64,000 nucleotides of DNA from Theocolax elegans (taxonomy: Eukaryota > Arthropoda > Insecta > Hymenoptera > Cerocephalidae). The position numbers and the translations under genes are program-made. The notes under the pieces are model-generated. The model saw nothing but the letters and a program-made list of their open reading frames with translations. It made no database searches and had not been told where the DNA came from. Numbering within the stretch: position 1 is the stretch's first letter; each line of letters starts with the position of its first letter. The stretch is from assembly GCA_026168455.1 (NCBI GenBank), contig CM047426.1, forward strand, positions 81,309,986-81,373,985. Reading direction: 5' to 3'. This document shows, in pieces, positions 38,041 to 51,085 of this stretch.

Positions 38041-38635
38041 TGTATTGTGTGCCGATTGTATTTTAAAGACGGTTATATTTTTTTTCTTGTATCTTCAATG
38101 CGAGGGATGGTTTCGGGGTGGATATATAATAGATCGTTATATTTTACATTTGAATCTATTCATACTTAAGATTAGATGAATTTGACCATGTAATGTTTTG
38201 TAACTTATATCAAACTGCGATTACGCGTAAGGAAGAGACATTTGTTTTTTAGTGGACTAGATGCAATACGATCATTCTCTATTTACGCGTTTTAATATTT
38301 TTTTAACTTTTAGCCTTCAATTATCGCAAAAACCTTGAAAAAAGTTTTATTTTTAAAATTTTATAATTTATCTAAAAAATGAATTTTACCTGCGGGATGC
38401 TCTTGTTATAATTAAAATATGGTCACAGTGTATATCGGAACCTCTAATAATTCCCACGTAACACTAAAATTAATGTTACAACATCGGCTGATATACCATA
38501 AAAATGACATTAGAAATTCCAATGTATATTTTGCAAAGTATACCACAGCACGTCTCACAAGAATGAACAATCTAAGATATATATACATATTACACAGTAC
38601 TAAACCGTTTTTAGTCTACCTCTCTATACGCACAT
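38041..38635. other. AT-rich stretch, no gene seen
   Basis: AT-rich. A minus-strand CGCAG|GTAAAATT donor-like site lies near 38388. A 78-codon plus ORF (38419-38655) is not assigned. Confidence 0.4.
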
Positions 38636-38639
38636 TAGC

Positions 38640-39080
38640 GACAAGTGGAACCTGACATAATGTCATTTTTACGAAACTCCCCTTTTGAATGCACGCGACA
38701 CACAATGGCGAGAAAAAAAGGGGTAGAGAAAAATACGGAGGAAAGGATACGAAAAAGCGAAAAAAAAAGTTGAAAAAATTGACTGCGAAAAAGTGGAAAA
38801 CGGTCACGCGCGACGGTCACAGTAAGCGAGATTCATAAATCACCATCGGCCTATTCTATTCAAATGAAATCCTCTTGAACTTCTCTTTTCCGTTCTTATC
38901 TCTTTCTCCCTCTCTCCCTCACTCTCTCTCTCTCTCTCTCTCTCTCCCTCTTGTCTTTCTATTTCTTTTTCTTTCTTTTAGTTCTTATCTTCATCTTCAT
39001 CTTTCATTTACGAACACGTCGAATGCTATCGATTGTTTTTCTTCGAACCGTTACCGATGGATCTCCATGAATATTTCAAC
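38640..39080. other. Mixed-composition block with CT tract
   Basis: Purine-rich (38700-38800) then pyrimidine-rich (38880-39010) sequence. Overlapping ORFs on both strands are low-complexity. A (CT)n run occupies about 38901-38950. Confidence 0.35.
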
Positions 39081-39955
39081 TTTATGCTAATAACTGGGCA
39101 AAATAGTCCTTTTCATTTAATGCTAAATATTAATGAAAATGTAAGTTTTATAAATCCTTTAGGAGTAGGGTTTTGAAATCGTGGTATATACGTCTCATGA
39201 TAATTCGACACCTGTGCTTGCCTTAGCTAACGATATACGTTGTTTTTCTTAAGCGGATTAGCTATTATACGTATGCGTCGAAATGTATCTACATTTTTTC
39301 CAATCTTAGAAGCTGTGATGCATTGTCAAAATATATGAATGGTTTCTAAATTATTGATTACAAAGTGAAATATTTATACAGGTTTTTGCGCGTACATGTA
39401 ATGCAAAAACATAGAATACATGAAAAATTCTAGATTCACCTTTATTCGCTCTTCAACGGAATATTATTTTTATATAATTTTATCTTAATAATATATATAT
39501 GAAGTGTAACATAATTTAGTGCACACCGTTAATAGAATGCACACCTCCTGTTTATATAAATAAAATAAAACCATCCAATGAACATATGCTACAAAAAAAA
39601 GGCTGAACCAACTGTATGCACACGTAACGCTATCGCGTATATATTGATCGAAAATAAATACCAGAAATTCACATCCTAGACAGACAACACCGAGTACAAC
39701 AAGGGAATTCGCTGTGTAGTTGTAATATCCTAAGCAGCCACGCGCAGCACAACGATATAATTTATATTCACCAACGATTTCCATTTAAATTATATCCCGA
39801 GAACACAATATCAAAGCCAATAGACTGAGAATGTTATTTTCGCACCGCAGTTTTCTAATTAGCCATAACTTTTTCCAACTCCCTCTCGTAGTGGGTATAT
39901 AAGAGGATGGAATTTAAAATAGAAAATAAAAATAGGCGTACCCACACATAGACAC
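39081..39955. other. AT-rich stretch, no gene seen
   Basis: AT-rich. A 99-codon minus ORF (39485-39784), rich in C, Y, V and L, is in mixed-composition sequence but has no recognisable domain. Confidence 0.4.
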
Positions 39956-39959
39956 GTCG

Positions 39960-40290
39960 ATCGGTAAGGCTGACCGTTTCTCGGTTCTTTCTACTTATGC
40001 GGTTCGAGGAAGTGTGGAATACGCTAAAACGACCCACCGCCGCTTTGCTTATTTCATTATTCCATCTCACTCTCTCTCTCTCTCTCTCACTCGGTGTCTC
40101 GGTCCCTCGAGAGCGTGTGGTACAAGAGAGAACGCTAATAAAGTTGCCCGGTTATCGGCCCTCTAACCGATAAGCGTATAGCTGCCGTGACGCGCCTCCT
40201 TCAAAGCTTCGGTACATATAATGCGCATAAGATGCGTCGCCGATAACAGTATATAGACTCTACATTCTCTTCGTCGTTCGATTATATATT
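39960..40290. other. GC-richer island with CT tract
   Basis: CpG-containing sequence on both sides of a CT run (about 40067-40088). Includes CCGATAAGCG and GCCGATAACAG, which contain GATAA (GATA-factor-like) motifs. No supported ORF. Possibly regulatory. Confidence 0.3.
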
Positions 40291-41165
40291 TTTCTTACAT
40301 ACGTTAACCTATAGGTACGTACAGAGACGCGTACGCGTGTGCGCATATTTACAGGAATACAGCGAACTGTTCTTTTAATATTGACGAAAGGAGGTATTGA
40401 CATTGTTAGGATATCCCAATATGTGTAAGAGGGTATTTTCTTCGTAGAACGGAAATATAAGTGAGAATTACGTTGATTCTTAGCCACTTCGGTGTATTCT
40501 TATACTTTTTCCTTTACAATTATCGTTATCACTGCAACGATCGAGTTTATTGGAGAAAGATTACGTTGTTAAGGAATTTCAATACTTGTTTTATTGCAAT
40601 TGGGCTTTTTTTTTATTTAACTGAGAAATTGGTTACTTTTCTTGTTATTAAACCCTATTTTCTTATAACATATTCCTATTATTAACTATAACACAGCATT
40701 TTTAGTAAATAAACGAGAAACATATTTCACGCTGTTTATCGATTTCTTTTTATGACAGAATTCTGATTCTTAATTATTTATTTAATTATTAAACATCATA
40801 TAATACTGTTTAATCTGAATATGATGTACAATAAAATATTGAGATCAAGCATTAGTTACACACATTAATATATTTTTTTCAAATTTAATAATAAAAGTTT
40901 TGTACATATATATTTCTTTCACTTATAAAAATAATAATTTTATTTATGTAAACAAATAAATAAAAACCCATTTATAAAGAAAAAAAAATCATATCTTATA
41001 AAGTAATAAGCAGAAATTATTAACCAATAACTACAAGAAAATTTGTATTTACTTTTCAGTAATAAGAGGCTGCACAGTTAACATCTTCTAAATGCATTAA
41101 AATGTTTGATAAAAACAAAATAAAAAAAAGAGAGAAAAATAAAAGAAGAATACCGAATCCCTACG
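40291..41165. other. AT-rich stretch, no gene seen
   Basis: AT-rich; nothing recognised. Confidence 0.5.
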
Positions 41166-41420
41166 GAATATCAGCCATTAATTTCGCTTGTCAAGCCGAT
41201 CCCTCGCAATTGTGCAATCATGAAAATTACTAGCCAAGACGCGCTTGTACAGCTTTCTAAAGGGAATATTTCAATTATCATAATAATAAGCAAGACGCGC
41301 GCGGTACGAAATAAAAAATAAATTCTCATTAGCTGGCCATTCAGACGACGACCGCAAAAAGTTGAAGCGATCGACGCCACCGAAACGTATTCCGTCACTC
41401 GAGGAAGGAGAAAATACAGC
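41166..41420. other. Moderately GC-rich block
   Basis: Unbiased composition. Two minus ORFs (75 and 80 codons) overlap in different frames, so coding potential is ambiguous and unassigned. Confidence 0.25.
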
Positions 41421-42000
41421 TAAACAATTATTACAAGGTTGAAGGACATGGGTAAAAGTATATGTCGTTGAACAACCTAAAGTCGTACAGCTTTTTTTTT
41501 TAAATACATACAAAAAATCTTTTACACACTATATATACGCTCATGCATTTGTTTCCGCGTATACTTTCGTATATTTATAATTCCTCGTTTCTTTTAAGAT
41601 AAATGCTTTTTAATTTCATATCTAATTAATGGCAAATAATTTTATCGGAGTGGAGGTATATTTGAGGCCAAATGAATGTAATGTACATAAATAGGTAAAA
41701 AGCAAATAAAGCTACGTAATGTATAATTTATAAATTGACTTAATTATGGATTATAGAAAGAAGAATAAAAATTTAATTACCCAGTACTCAACATTCAAGT
41801 TTGAGATTCCTTCAACTATTTGTCTTCTTTGTTGGACGATTCGTTCGAGTGACGTAAACATAAAAAATGTTTACTATTTTCAGGCGCACTGATGCATACT
41901 AATCGTTATCAATATAGGAATATAATCAAATACTAAAAATTAGAATTTATACGTACGTATTCTTAAATTTGTGAATATAACGTTTAAAATACGTTTTGTC
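41421..42000. other. AT-rich stretch, no gene seen
   Basis: AT-rich with a short T run. An acceptor-like ACTATTTTCAG (41873-41883) has no following open frame. Confidence 0.5.
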
Positions 42001-42400
42001 TCTACTTCATCTTTTCCTCCCTCACTTTCGATACATCGGCTCTCCATCTCGCGTCCACGCACTTTCGTTCACTCCCTTGTACCCGTAAATTCGTTTGCTG
42101 GCGCACGCGAATGAAGAAGCAAGCGAACCCAAGTAACGGTATTTATGTATGCATATACGGACATACACGCACGCATCTTTATACTTTTTAACCACTCTGT
42201 TTTTAGGCCTCTTGAAGTGTATTTGTATATAAACTAACGCATGTGTACTCGTACAAATACGTCAACGTTGAAATAGACGCGGGAAATGAAATCGTGAATG
42301 AAACTGTGAGAATAGGATTACATACCGCGAGCGCGGAAGAAAATGTATGTGGGTCAGATCGTTTTTTGTTGAGTTCGTGAGTCATGAGACAGTTTAGTGA
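42001..42400. other. GC-richer island
   Basis: CT-rich then CpG-containing sequence with a TATGCATATACGG tract. A 60-codon minus ORF is unassigned. Similar in texture to the other islands. Confidence 0.3.
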
Positions 42401-44515
42401 GATTATTCCGTAAATGTACGCATTGTATATATACCTATGTATTTGGTAAGATATTTATTAAATTTTACTGATTTTTTTTTCATATACATTGCAAAATTAT
42501 CGCACGTAACACGATAATTATGCGACGGATTAATACATTTTTTGACAGAATTCAATATAGTTTCAATAATATTCAAATTTATATAGATAAAACTATTATT
42601 TTTACGCTAATTATAAAAATCTGACGATTAAGTACAAATCACCAAGTCAGTGAGTAGCAAAAACAAAGAAAAAAGATAAAAATCTGCGTGAAAACCCGAT
42701 TAACAAAATCCACTGTTTATTTAGGACTTGCCTCTTTGAATAAAACAAAACACCTGTTTATGGAATAAAACTGCATTATTTAGCATTTTCGCTGATACAA
42801 ATTGTAACGGGCGAACCGAACGTGTAATGCAAATAAAATAGAATTACGTTGTGCTTGATTACGTGTTATGAATGTGTTATTAGCTGGCTATTGGGAACTT
42901 GGCAAAAACATCGATGAATATTTATTTGTTACAAATTTTGTACGTACATGTATGTGTGCATGTATATATGAAACATAAGAATATAACACATGTATACATG
43001 CGTTCATAATATATGCATAATTACTTTTTTTATTCGCTTATATATATTATATATATATATAATTTAAATAGTTGATTGCTGTTGCATGTAAATAACAGGT
43101 TCAATTATTATTTCTTAAGTTAATTATTTTTATGAATAATTTATTACTTCTTGTACAATGTAACTATACTCAATGTAATAATAACAAGCAATAAAAATGA
43201 AAATTAAAAAAATATGTGTATGTATATACACGGGTGTGCAATTATCACTTGAATAACATTCATAATTTAATGAATATTAACATATGAATAAATGCACATG
43301 GACTTCACATTTTTAGTTAACTTCGGGAAATGGATAGATAGTTTAATTTGTTTAGAACATAATTTATTATCTTATTTATAATATTGGTGTTTATTGGGTT
43401 TGCCACAGCTATTTTGCAATGAGATACGTTACTCACTTCTTACGTATTATATATATATATTTTTAATTTACATTCAAATGTAAAGTAATAGCAATTTATT
43501 ATAATAAAACGTATTATACGTTTATTTATTAGTATAAGTAAATATATTTTTTTTCTTAATTCAAACAGCTATTTCAACGTTCTTGACAAAAAGTAATCTA
43601 GTAAACAAGCACATACGGTACAGAGTATCAAAAAAGAAATTTCATCCTTAAAACCAATACTATTTTGAAACTTTCTTCGGAGAATTCTACTTTATTTCAT
43701 ACGGAGAGCGTTATAAACTAATATAATTGATTAAAAACTATATTTTTAAATATAAACGACTTTTAAAGATAGTCAATAGTAGCGTCCGGACCAAAAGTAG
43801 AGAGATATAAGTTTGAAATTAATACATTTATGATTGATGAAGTATAACGTTTTACTTTTCAATACATATATATTCATAAATAAATTCATTATCAACGGAA
43901 AAAAACATCAAAAATACTTTTGGCAATATGGTAATATATGCCATCTGGAGAAAGGTACAGGTTTTTGCGTTAAAATATATATTATTGGATTATTATTACT
44001 TTCTTAATTTGCACTATATCTATGTCTTACAGTGTTTTATATACTAATACAAAATTTTCAGATTATTGAGAAAAAGTTATTTGTTTTATTATTCACATAT
44101 TTAAAACGCTAACATAAAAATTAAATATTATAAACGTATTTTCTTAAATTAATAACAATAACAATCTATGTTTGGTAATGATTTTTCAGTTTGCGATTAA
44201 TAAAATAAATTTTTGATCTGAGCAGAATTTTTCTTAATAATGCCTAAAAAAGAAAATTTGCTTACTCCAATGTGTTTCCTTTAGAATCAGAGCAACCTGC
44301 AAGATATGTAGGTATTAAAATCTCTCTTAGAGGCATATTTAGGAAGAATTCCGTTTCGATAAAAAATCTACTTTTATCATTGCACGTGTTGTTGATGTAA
44401 AACATCCTACTAAACTAGACAATAAAGCTTCCGAAATTAACCGTGGCAGAACACCTCGAATTATCCATTATTAATTTCGTTAGTTTGAATATACACAAAG
44501 TATAAACGAAAAATA
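42401..44515. other. AT-rich stretch with a short dispersed repeat
   Basis: About 2.1 kb of AT-rich sequence without ORFs. Contains copy B of the short repeat at 44203-44284. Confidence 0.5.
44203..44284. repeat. Short dispersed repeat, copy B
   Basis: Resembles 29897-29976 (same orientation). Shares TTTTTGATyTrAGCAGAAT, AATTTkGCTT and TCCAATGT in order. Confidence 0.4.
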
Positions 44516-44519
44516 TGAC

Positions 44520-44950
44520 GATAAGACGAGAGAGAGAGAGAGAGAGACGCGCTACTTTCTTATAGGTTACAATTTTCGCATCTCACACTATGAATGGGGG
44601 AATACGATTCGCGCGAACGCCAATTAAATTGGAACGAGCGTCTCGCATTCCGTTTCGTTTGGCGCCGCATAACAGAACTGCGTCCTCGGCCTTGCGCGCG
44701 GCGCCTTTCATTCAGAGCTAATTCGTGTGTGTAGGAATGTAAACCGTTCGTTTACGCATGAACGAGTGGGAAATCGCGATTTTCCAGATGAATAAAAATT
44801 GGAATGCTTTAATTTCTTGTTTAAATAGGTTAAGAATATAATTCCTCGGAAATTTGGTCGATCCTGTTTTTTGGGTCCAAGACGTTTAGGAAACGTTGTT
44901 ATACTGCGTTTCGAGAGCTCTAATTGTTCACGCTCTCGTGGTGAATGCAG
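44520..44950. other. GC-rich island with (GA)n
   Basis: Begins with a GA run (44527-44547), then CpG-rich sequence (GGCGCCGCAT, GCGCGCGGCGCC near 44662-44706). A 122-codon minus ORF (44708-45076) starts within it and has a K/R/P-rich unbiased composition but no recognised family. Promoter-like texture. Confidence 0.35.
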
Positions 44951-46055
44951 AAATGGTAAGTTATCTTTTTTGGGGTCTTGTGTTGGTGCGAATATATTTT
45001 TAGAATTTCTAAAGTAACGCATCATGATTAAATTTTTAATATTCAAATGACAAGTGTTTTCGTATATGCGTATCAATAGTGTAAACAGATTTCGAGATGA
45101 AATTACATAATTCTTCAGTGCCTCCTAAGATGTTTGAATAAAAAAAGTAAATTCTATTAGATTTAATAGATTAACTAAATTCTTATTATTCCTCTTGAGA
45201 CCTTTGGAATTAAATTAGTAATCGTCGAACAAATTAAACTCTTGTGCCTGATTTATACTTTGTCTCTTCGACTCATCGTTTATACATCCGTAATTAATTG
45301 AAAAGCGGAAAAATCTCGTAACCCATCGCTAATTACAACTTCCTTAAAACCGCGAACAAACGAAGAGCAAAGACGATCGAGGCAATTAGTATAACTCTCT
45401 TTCTTACTCTCTCCTCTTCTTTCTACCTCTCGGGGTAACTCGCAATCTATAAGATTATCTTATAAAGCTGTTCGTTAAAAGGGATAAAATAGTCGCCATC
45501 GATCGAAAACACAAAAACTCACTGAATTGGTATCGAGGCTTCTCTTTTTCTTTTAAGTAAATATTGATGTAAATATTTCTCGACGATACTTTCATTTCGA
45601 AAGTTGAGGTGCATATGAAATATATACAAATATATATAGTTATATATTTACATGTAAAACTCGTAATTTTCGAATCGATGAAAGTTAATGCTTTTAAATG
45701 CACTTTAATAATAATCCGAGTCAATTATTATACTAAATTGCAACTGTAATTTGATATACTTATTTTTAAAAGTGCAAGTACGTTTAAAGACGAAAAGACA
45801 ATTATCCTTAATTTTATATTTCATCCATTGGGTGATGTTTATTATAAAAGAAGATTGAGAAAACATTTTATTTACTACTGCGAGTATCAATGTTAAAAAT
45901 ATATATTTTTTACAGAATTTAAGTCAACCAAAAATAAATTTTTTATTACAAAAATTAATTCATTTTTAATAGTTACTTTGACAATTTAAAAAATATGTAT
46001 TTAAATGATGACCAGACATTAAAAGAATTGACTGTGAAATTGAATTTTTGCCGCG
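44951..46055. other. Mostly AT-rich stretch, no gene seen
   Basis: AT-rich, with a CT-rich block near 45390-45430. ORFs of 61-89 codons are low-complexity and not called. Confidence 0.45.
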
Positions 46056-46060
46056 ATGTT

Positions 46061-46234
46061 TCATAATGCATCAAGCTTGAACCTGTTCCCATGATCTTGG
46101 CCCTCATAAATGTCGATGACTTTTGGACATTCTATTTCCTTCAACTGGCAACTGGGCTTGTGAGCGCGCAGATATCTTATTCGCAATATTTTCAAGGTAC
46201 TCGTGTGTGTCACGTCATGTCCAGCATACTTCAT
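46061..46234 (-). CDS. Small unassigned ORF with exon-like composition (57 aa)
   Basis: A minus-strand frame from ATG (46234-46232) to TGA (46063-46061) encodes 57 residues in an island of unbiased composition (46050-46235) surrounded by AT-rich DNA. The peptide mixes charged, polar and hydrophobic residues (three Cys, two of them in SCQLKEIEC) rather than the I/K/N/Y-rich translation typical of chance ORFs here. An in-frame TAG lies two codons before the ATG. A weak acceptor-like TTAATAG sits right before it, so it may be a terminal exon. The opposite strand is also open for about 58 codons. No family recognised. Confidence 0.22.
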   Translation of the reverse strand: MKYAGHDVTHTSTLKILRIRYLRAHKPSCQLKEIECPKVIDIYEGQDHGNRFKLDAL

Positions 46235-46639
46235 AGACTATTAAACGTACATCGAACTATGATATAAATATAATAATAATAATCTACGAAATTTCTTAAT
46301 CTTCTTTCAAATATATTTTTTGAACGAGTAGATTCTTTTTTCGCATATATGATACTTGTATATACAGATTTTGTGCAATTAAAAAAAAGACGTACCGCTT
46401 TATTACCGTACGAATTGTTAAGTACTTAAAAACTTTAAGGATTTTTCGAAAAACTAACACCTCGCAAGGTCACCGAGCAAAATTAAAAAACCATCATGCA
46501 AATTCCTACCCGTTTAAAGATTTATATAGCTCAGGCATACACAAAATTCCCATAAAGTAAAAGAATTAGCCTGCTCTAAAATTTCAAAACCGTAACTTCT
46601 CGCAGGTTAAAATATTTTTTCTCAAGGTTCTTCTCGTAT

Positions 46640-47115
46640 TTAAAAATGGCTATATATGCTCACGATTATGCATGAAAGTATGTATTCCACCCAGCGAAAT
46701 TTAAAGACAACTCGAAAAATTCGCTTGATACAAAATAGAAAGAAGCGATATAATACGATTTGCATAGAATGATAAGAGAAAAAAAAATAAATATCGAGAG
46801 TAAAGAAAAAAGACCGAGAGAAAGAAAAAGAGAGAGAGAGAGAGAGAGAGAGTAAGAGAAGGGCAGCAAGGTTTTGCAAGAGCGAATCTCTCTTTCTTGA
46901 GTTCCTTTTGTCTCTCTCTTTCTTTTCCAAGAGGTGAACGCGCGGGCGCGCGCGCGAGATGAGCATAACCCGACTGTAACACAAGGTAAAGAGGAGAGAG
47001 AGAAGAGAGGATTCGTCTGAGCGACAAGACAAAGAATGTCAGTCGCGTAATGGCCGCTGTAAATTTCGCGTTAGCGAGGTCTAAACCCCTCACCTCTTCG
47101 CGTTTTATATGCATT
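46640..47115. other. GC-richer island with (GA)n tract
   Basis: Includes a GA run (46829-46852) and CpG-rich sequence (GCGCGGGCGCGCGCGCGAG near 46939-46957). Overlapping minus ORFs (67, 130 and 137 codons) derive largely from the simple repeat and occupy different frames. Confidence 0.35.
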
Positions 47116-50100
47116 TAACGATCTTATCCGGGATTGAGGTATACAATCGCTCGTTGGATTATGATTGTTTATGCGATATTTTGCTTTTTTTCTTCTTTTA
47201 CGTTTTACAGATCGTACTTATTGTTAGTTTTTTCTTCAACTTTAGATTTGTTAGATTCGGGAAGAAGGCTTGCCGACAGGCACCGTATAAACACGGTTCA
47301 TTATTATTATGTATATAGGTGTCCATATAATTAATAGATTTTATTCACCAAATTTCAGGATTACATATTTTTTAAGCAAATAATATGTACAATAGAAAAC
47401 ATCGAGAGAGTTAATTATATATAATTTATATTTTAACAACGGCATTAATTACAGACAAGATGGTGAAAGAGAAAGAACCCACACACATACATGTAAATGT
47501 GGACGCGTGTGAAAACCGAGTCAAAATTGTTGATTTACAACGTCGCGCAACTTGATCAACCTTCGTTTCACTGCAAACTCATACGAACGGCCTTGCTACC
47601 TTTAAAGTCAATGATCTTCCCAATCGTTCTTGATCGTGAATTAAGGAAGATTTTTTTTTATATCTTGATTATTTCGCTTGAGTTATATAGTTAGATTAAC
47701 GTGAAAGATTTTAATGTTTCTTTTTTCTTCCGATTAATCAGATTATTATGTTAAGGGGTTTGATATACGTGTGATGTCGTTGAAATTTATTTAATTAATA
47801 TTAAACGCATAAGAATTGTTCTAATTTTTTTATAACCGACGAGGACACTATTATTAATCAAAATGATTACCAAAAATTTAAATCACCATCGAGACGCATT
47901 GCGAAAAAAAAACGCGGAAACAAGTGCAACAAGGCGTGAAACGAAAACAAAAAAGTAACAACGAAACAAGAACCAAAACTGTCGCAACGAAGGACGTTAA
48001 AGTTTATTCACCGACACAGGAATTCATCGACCTCAAAAAATTTCGTTGCTGCTTACTTTTCGAAAATATATTGGCTCGCTCGTATTTAATTTATATCATC
48101 CAACAACTTGATTCTATCTTTTTTATTTCCATCTCTTCTCGATTGTTTCATCTTTCATTGTTCTATATGTATATTCTTTCAACATACATACGATTTTTTA
48201 AAAGTAATGATATATTCTTTAAAAAAAACGTAAACAAGTGTGTACAAATGAAATTTTTGAATTTACAGTACAAATTCATTAAGTCGAGTGTATATTTGAT
48301 TGGATAAATAATAGATAGGACACTCATAAATCATAAACCCTGTGTGTACATGTGATGCGTATATTTTCTTAATGCTATGTAATGATGTTTTTAATTGAGC
48401 TGCAATACGTAATAAATATCACGATGCGTTATTAAATGTTGCAAATGAAAACCTAGTAAATAAATCAGGTGTGTACGGCGTGCAAGTAATTTACTTCGAT
48501 CTCCGAACAACGTAATTACTTAATCGTTTTAAAAAACTACATTTCGTAAAATGATGAACTTTTTTTTTAGTAATAAATTATATTTTAATGGAATGTGATG
48601 TTAATTTAATATCTCAGACTTAAAAATCACTGTGTCAATCATACGTTGTGTAGTATAAATTTTTATTCAATATTGGGGAATGTAGACGTGCGCGTTTAAT
48701 AAACAAAAATTAATTTTGAAGATATATCGAAACGAAATTGAAAATAAAACGTTCAAATCAGTTTGAGAAATAATTAGACGCAAAATTTAGAGGAGTTATT
48801 AAAGTAGACCGAGTCAGTAATTTTCATTTATAATTAACCCCCCATTATTTTTATTCTATACTTCCCAACGTCGAAAAAAAATATACAGAAGAATGCAACA
48901 AGTATCAGAAAAGAGTTAAAAAAAAGAAGAAAGAACAAAAGCTTCAAACTCCCCCTCCCCTCTTCCTGACCTCATCCTCCTTTTTTTTATCGTTGTTACC
49001 CTACATCTTCATTATTTTTCTAATTACCCTTTTTGATCGCTATCACTTTCGTTCCGTACGATCGTTTTTCTGTTATTTATCACTCTCCACTTCCACCGCT
49101 CGTACCCTTTTACCTTCTCTCTTTCTACACCCTCCTTTTCCTTCATGTATATAAGTATATCTTTTTCTCTCTATCGTATATATACTTTGTCTTTTTCTAC
49201 CTGCCTTGGTTGTATAGCCCTTTTCAATCTCATATATCTGCTTTTTTACAATGGCAAACATGTCCAATTTTTTTTTATGATCGTTGTTTTATTTATATAC
49301 GTAACCGTAAACAGTGTACTAATTTTTTTAAAATCCTTAATACTTCAATTATAACATTTATCCTTACATTTTTTATAAAATTAATTTTTTTATTTTATAA
49401 ATGAAGCAAAAATTTTTTTAAATCACACATTTGTTTGTACACAAAAATATTTTGTATAGTTGAAATTAAATTTTACAGTTCATCGACGTTAACAAGTAAA
49501 TATGTCTATATCGAATTAATAAAAATCATTTTTTAAGAATAATTAAGAAATTTTAATTTAACGTAATTATAAAAAGTACCCTAGTTTTCGTAGATTATAT
49601 CATAACATCAATTTTATGTCTCGTTTAGTTTTCAGCTCATTTATAAGATATTTTTTGAAAGTTTGCATTGAATGAGGAAAAAAAGTATTCGCCGTATAAC
49701 GTTAAAATGCAATCGTTATAGCCAATTTTGTATAGTTGCATTAGAACACTTATAATAATGACTGTATCGGTAGGGAAAAGTATCTATAAAAATGATTCAA
49801 GTATATATGTGTACGTAGAGACAAAATGTTCTGTATCAAAAGTTTAGGAAAATTATATAATTATACAAAATTGGGTATAGTTATTTCATGCATTTTTTGC
49901 CTCTGAATAAATGTGAAAGAAAATATCTCATTATACTTGATAATGATTTATGAGTCGTATCGATTATTTTACAAATGTACAAATAAATTTTATTTATTTT
50001 ATTCAACTGCATTTGCTAAATCATACACGTTTATCCGAAATATCCATTAAATCCGCAAATATTCGCAGATAATAAATATTGTGTCAATTGGCAATCATTA

Positions 50101-50395
50101 TTTTACATAATTACAGAAATATATAAAATTAAATGATTATTAGTAATGTACAATCAGCTAGTCTCAAATAATATTTATATAATTTTGCAATGGCAGCTGC
50201 GATGTGCAATTATGTAATAATTATACAAATAAAATCTTGAAAACTATATTAACTCGACGTAATAAATTAATGACTGCACTGTAATATTAAAAAAATGCTA
50301 AATTGTAATTAAATAAATTTTTTCACCTCTAAACGTCATATTTAGAGCTGAGCAACAAAAACAACGTTGCGTATAATGACTACATTTAATTCAAG
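47116..50395. other. Mostly AT-rich stretch, no gene seen
   Basis: AT-rich, with pyrimidine-rich sequence at 48945-49200. A 127-codon plus ORF (47924-48307) has an N-terminal third of unbiased, K/T/R-rich composition but ends in low-complexity sequence. A 123-codon ORF (49033-49404) lies in the pyrimidine-rich zone. Neither is assigned. Confidence 0.45.
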
Positions 50396-50528
50396 CTTGA
50401 AAGGATTAAATTCCGAACCCTTCTTCCTCTCTCTTTAAAAAAAAGGGTAAATTGACCAGAGTAATTACCAACTCACTAGTTGAAAACCAAACATTATCTT
50501 GTATTTTTTCTTCCTGCCAATTTTTTTT

Positions 50529-50659
50529 CTCCCCCTCTCTCTCTTTCTCTCTCTCTCTCTCCTTCTCCACTATTATCCTTCATCTCTTGGCCTTTATATA
50601 AACAAGAAGTTTCTTCGTTGGTGTGTGCATCCTCACACAAAGAGCGAGAGAGAACGAGT

Positions 50660-50699
<40 letters not shown>

Positions 50700-50700
50700 A
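50529..50700. repeat. CT tract and GA tract in inverted arrangement
   Basis: A pyrimidine run (50529-50567) and a purine run (50641-50700) flank about 73 bp of mixed sequence. On one strand they can pair to form a long hairpin. ORFs on both strands in this segment are repeat artefacts. Confidence 0.8.
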
Positions 50701-51085
50701 GTACAAGTGAACGACTGCGTAAATTTCCTTGGTAGATTAATGCCCTCGATTTCCCCCGAATCGATCTCCGATCGGTCAATAGCGTCATTAGAAGCGCGCG
50801 CTCGCGAAGCAGTTTGGTTTTATGCGCTCAACACACGCGCGGGAGACGAAACACGCGCGCAGAGTTGTGCAACGGCGCCTTTCTATATGCTGCGCGCGCG
50901 GTTGCGACAGACGCGTGTCAAACAGGACAAAAGAGGATTTTACCCTTCCTCGTCGCGTCGTAACTCGCTGATCCTTATTTCGCTTGTAAAGTTACGTATA
51001 TATGTATACCTTCGGTGATTTTACTCGCGGGAGTTAATAAATTTTGGGTGTGCGAGGCGCTGACGCGGTTTTCTAAGTTACGATA
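50701..51085. other. CpG-rich island
   Basis: Among the most CpG-rich blocks (GCGCGCGCTCGCGAAG, ACACGCGCGGGAGACG, CTGCGCGCGCGG). A 103-codon plus ORF (50707-51018) spans it with unbiased composition and no recognised domain. Likely a promoter or 5' exon, or a non-coding regulatory island. Confidence 0.35.

Noticed and set aside
46640..47114. ORFs of 130 and 137 codons on the minus strand
   Set aside because: Overlapping different frames, largely made from the (GA)n tract and CpG island; no domain.
49033..49404. 123-codon F/Y/L-rich ORF
   Set aside because: Lies in a pyrimidine-rich tract; the hydrophobic composition is explained by base composition.
50480..50735. S/L-rich and R/E-rich ORFs on both strands
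   Set aside because: Translations of the CT and GA tracts.
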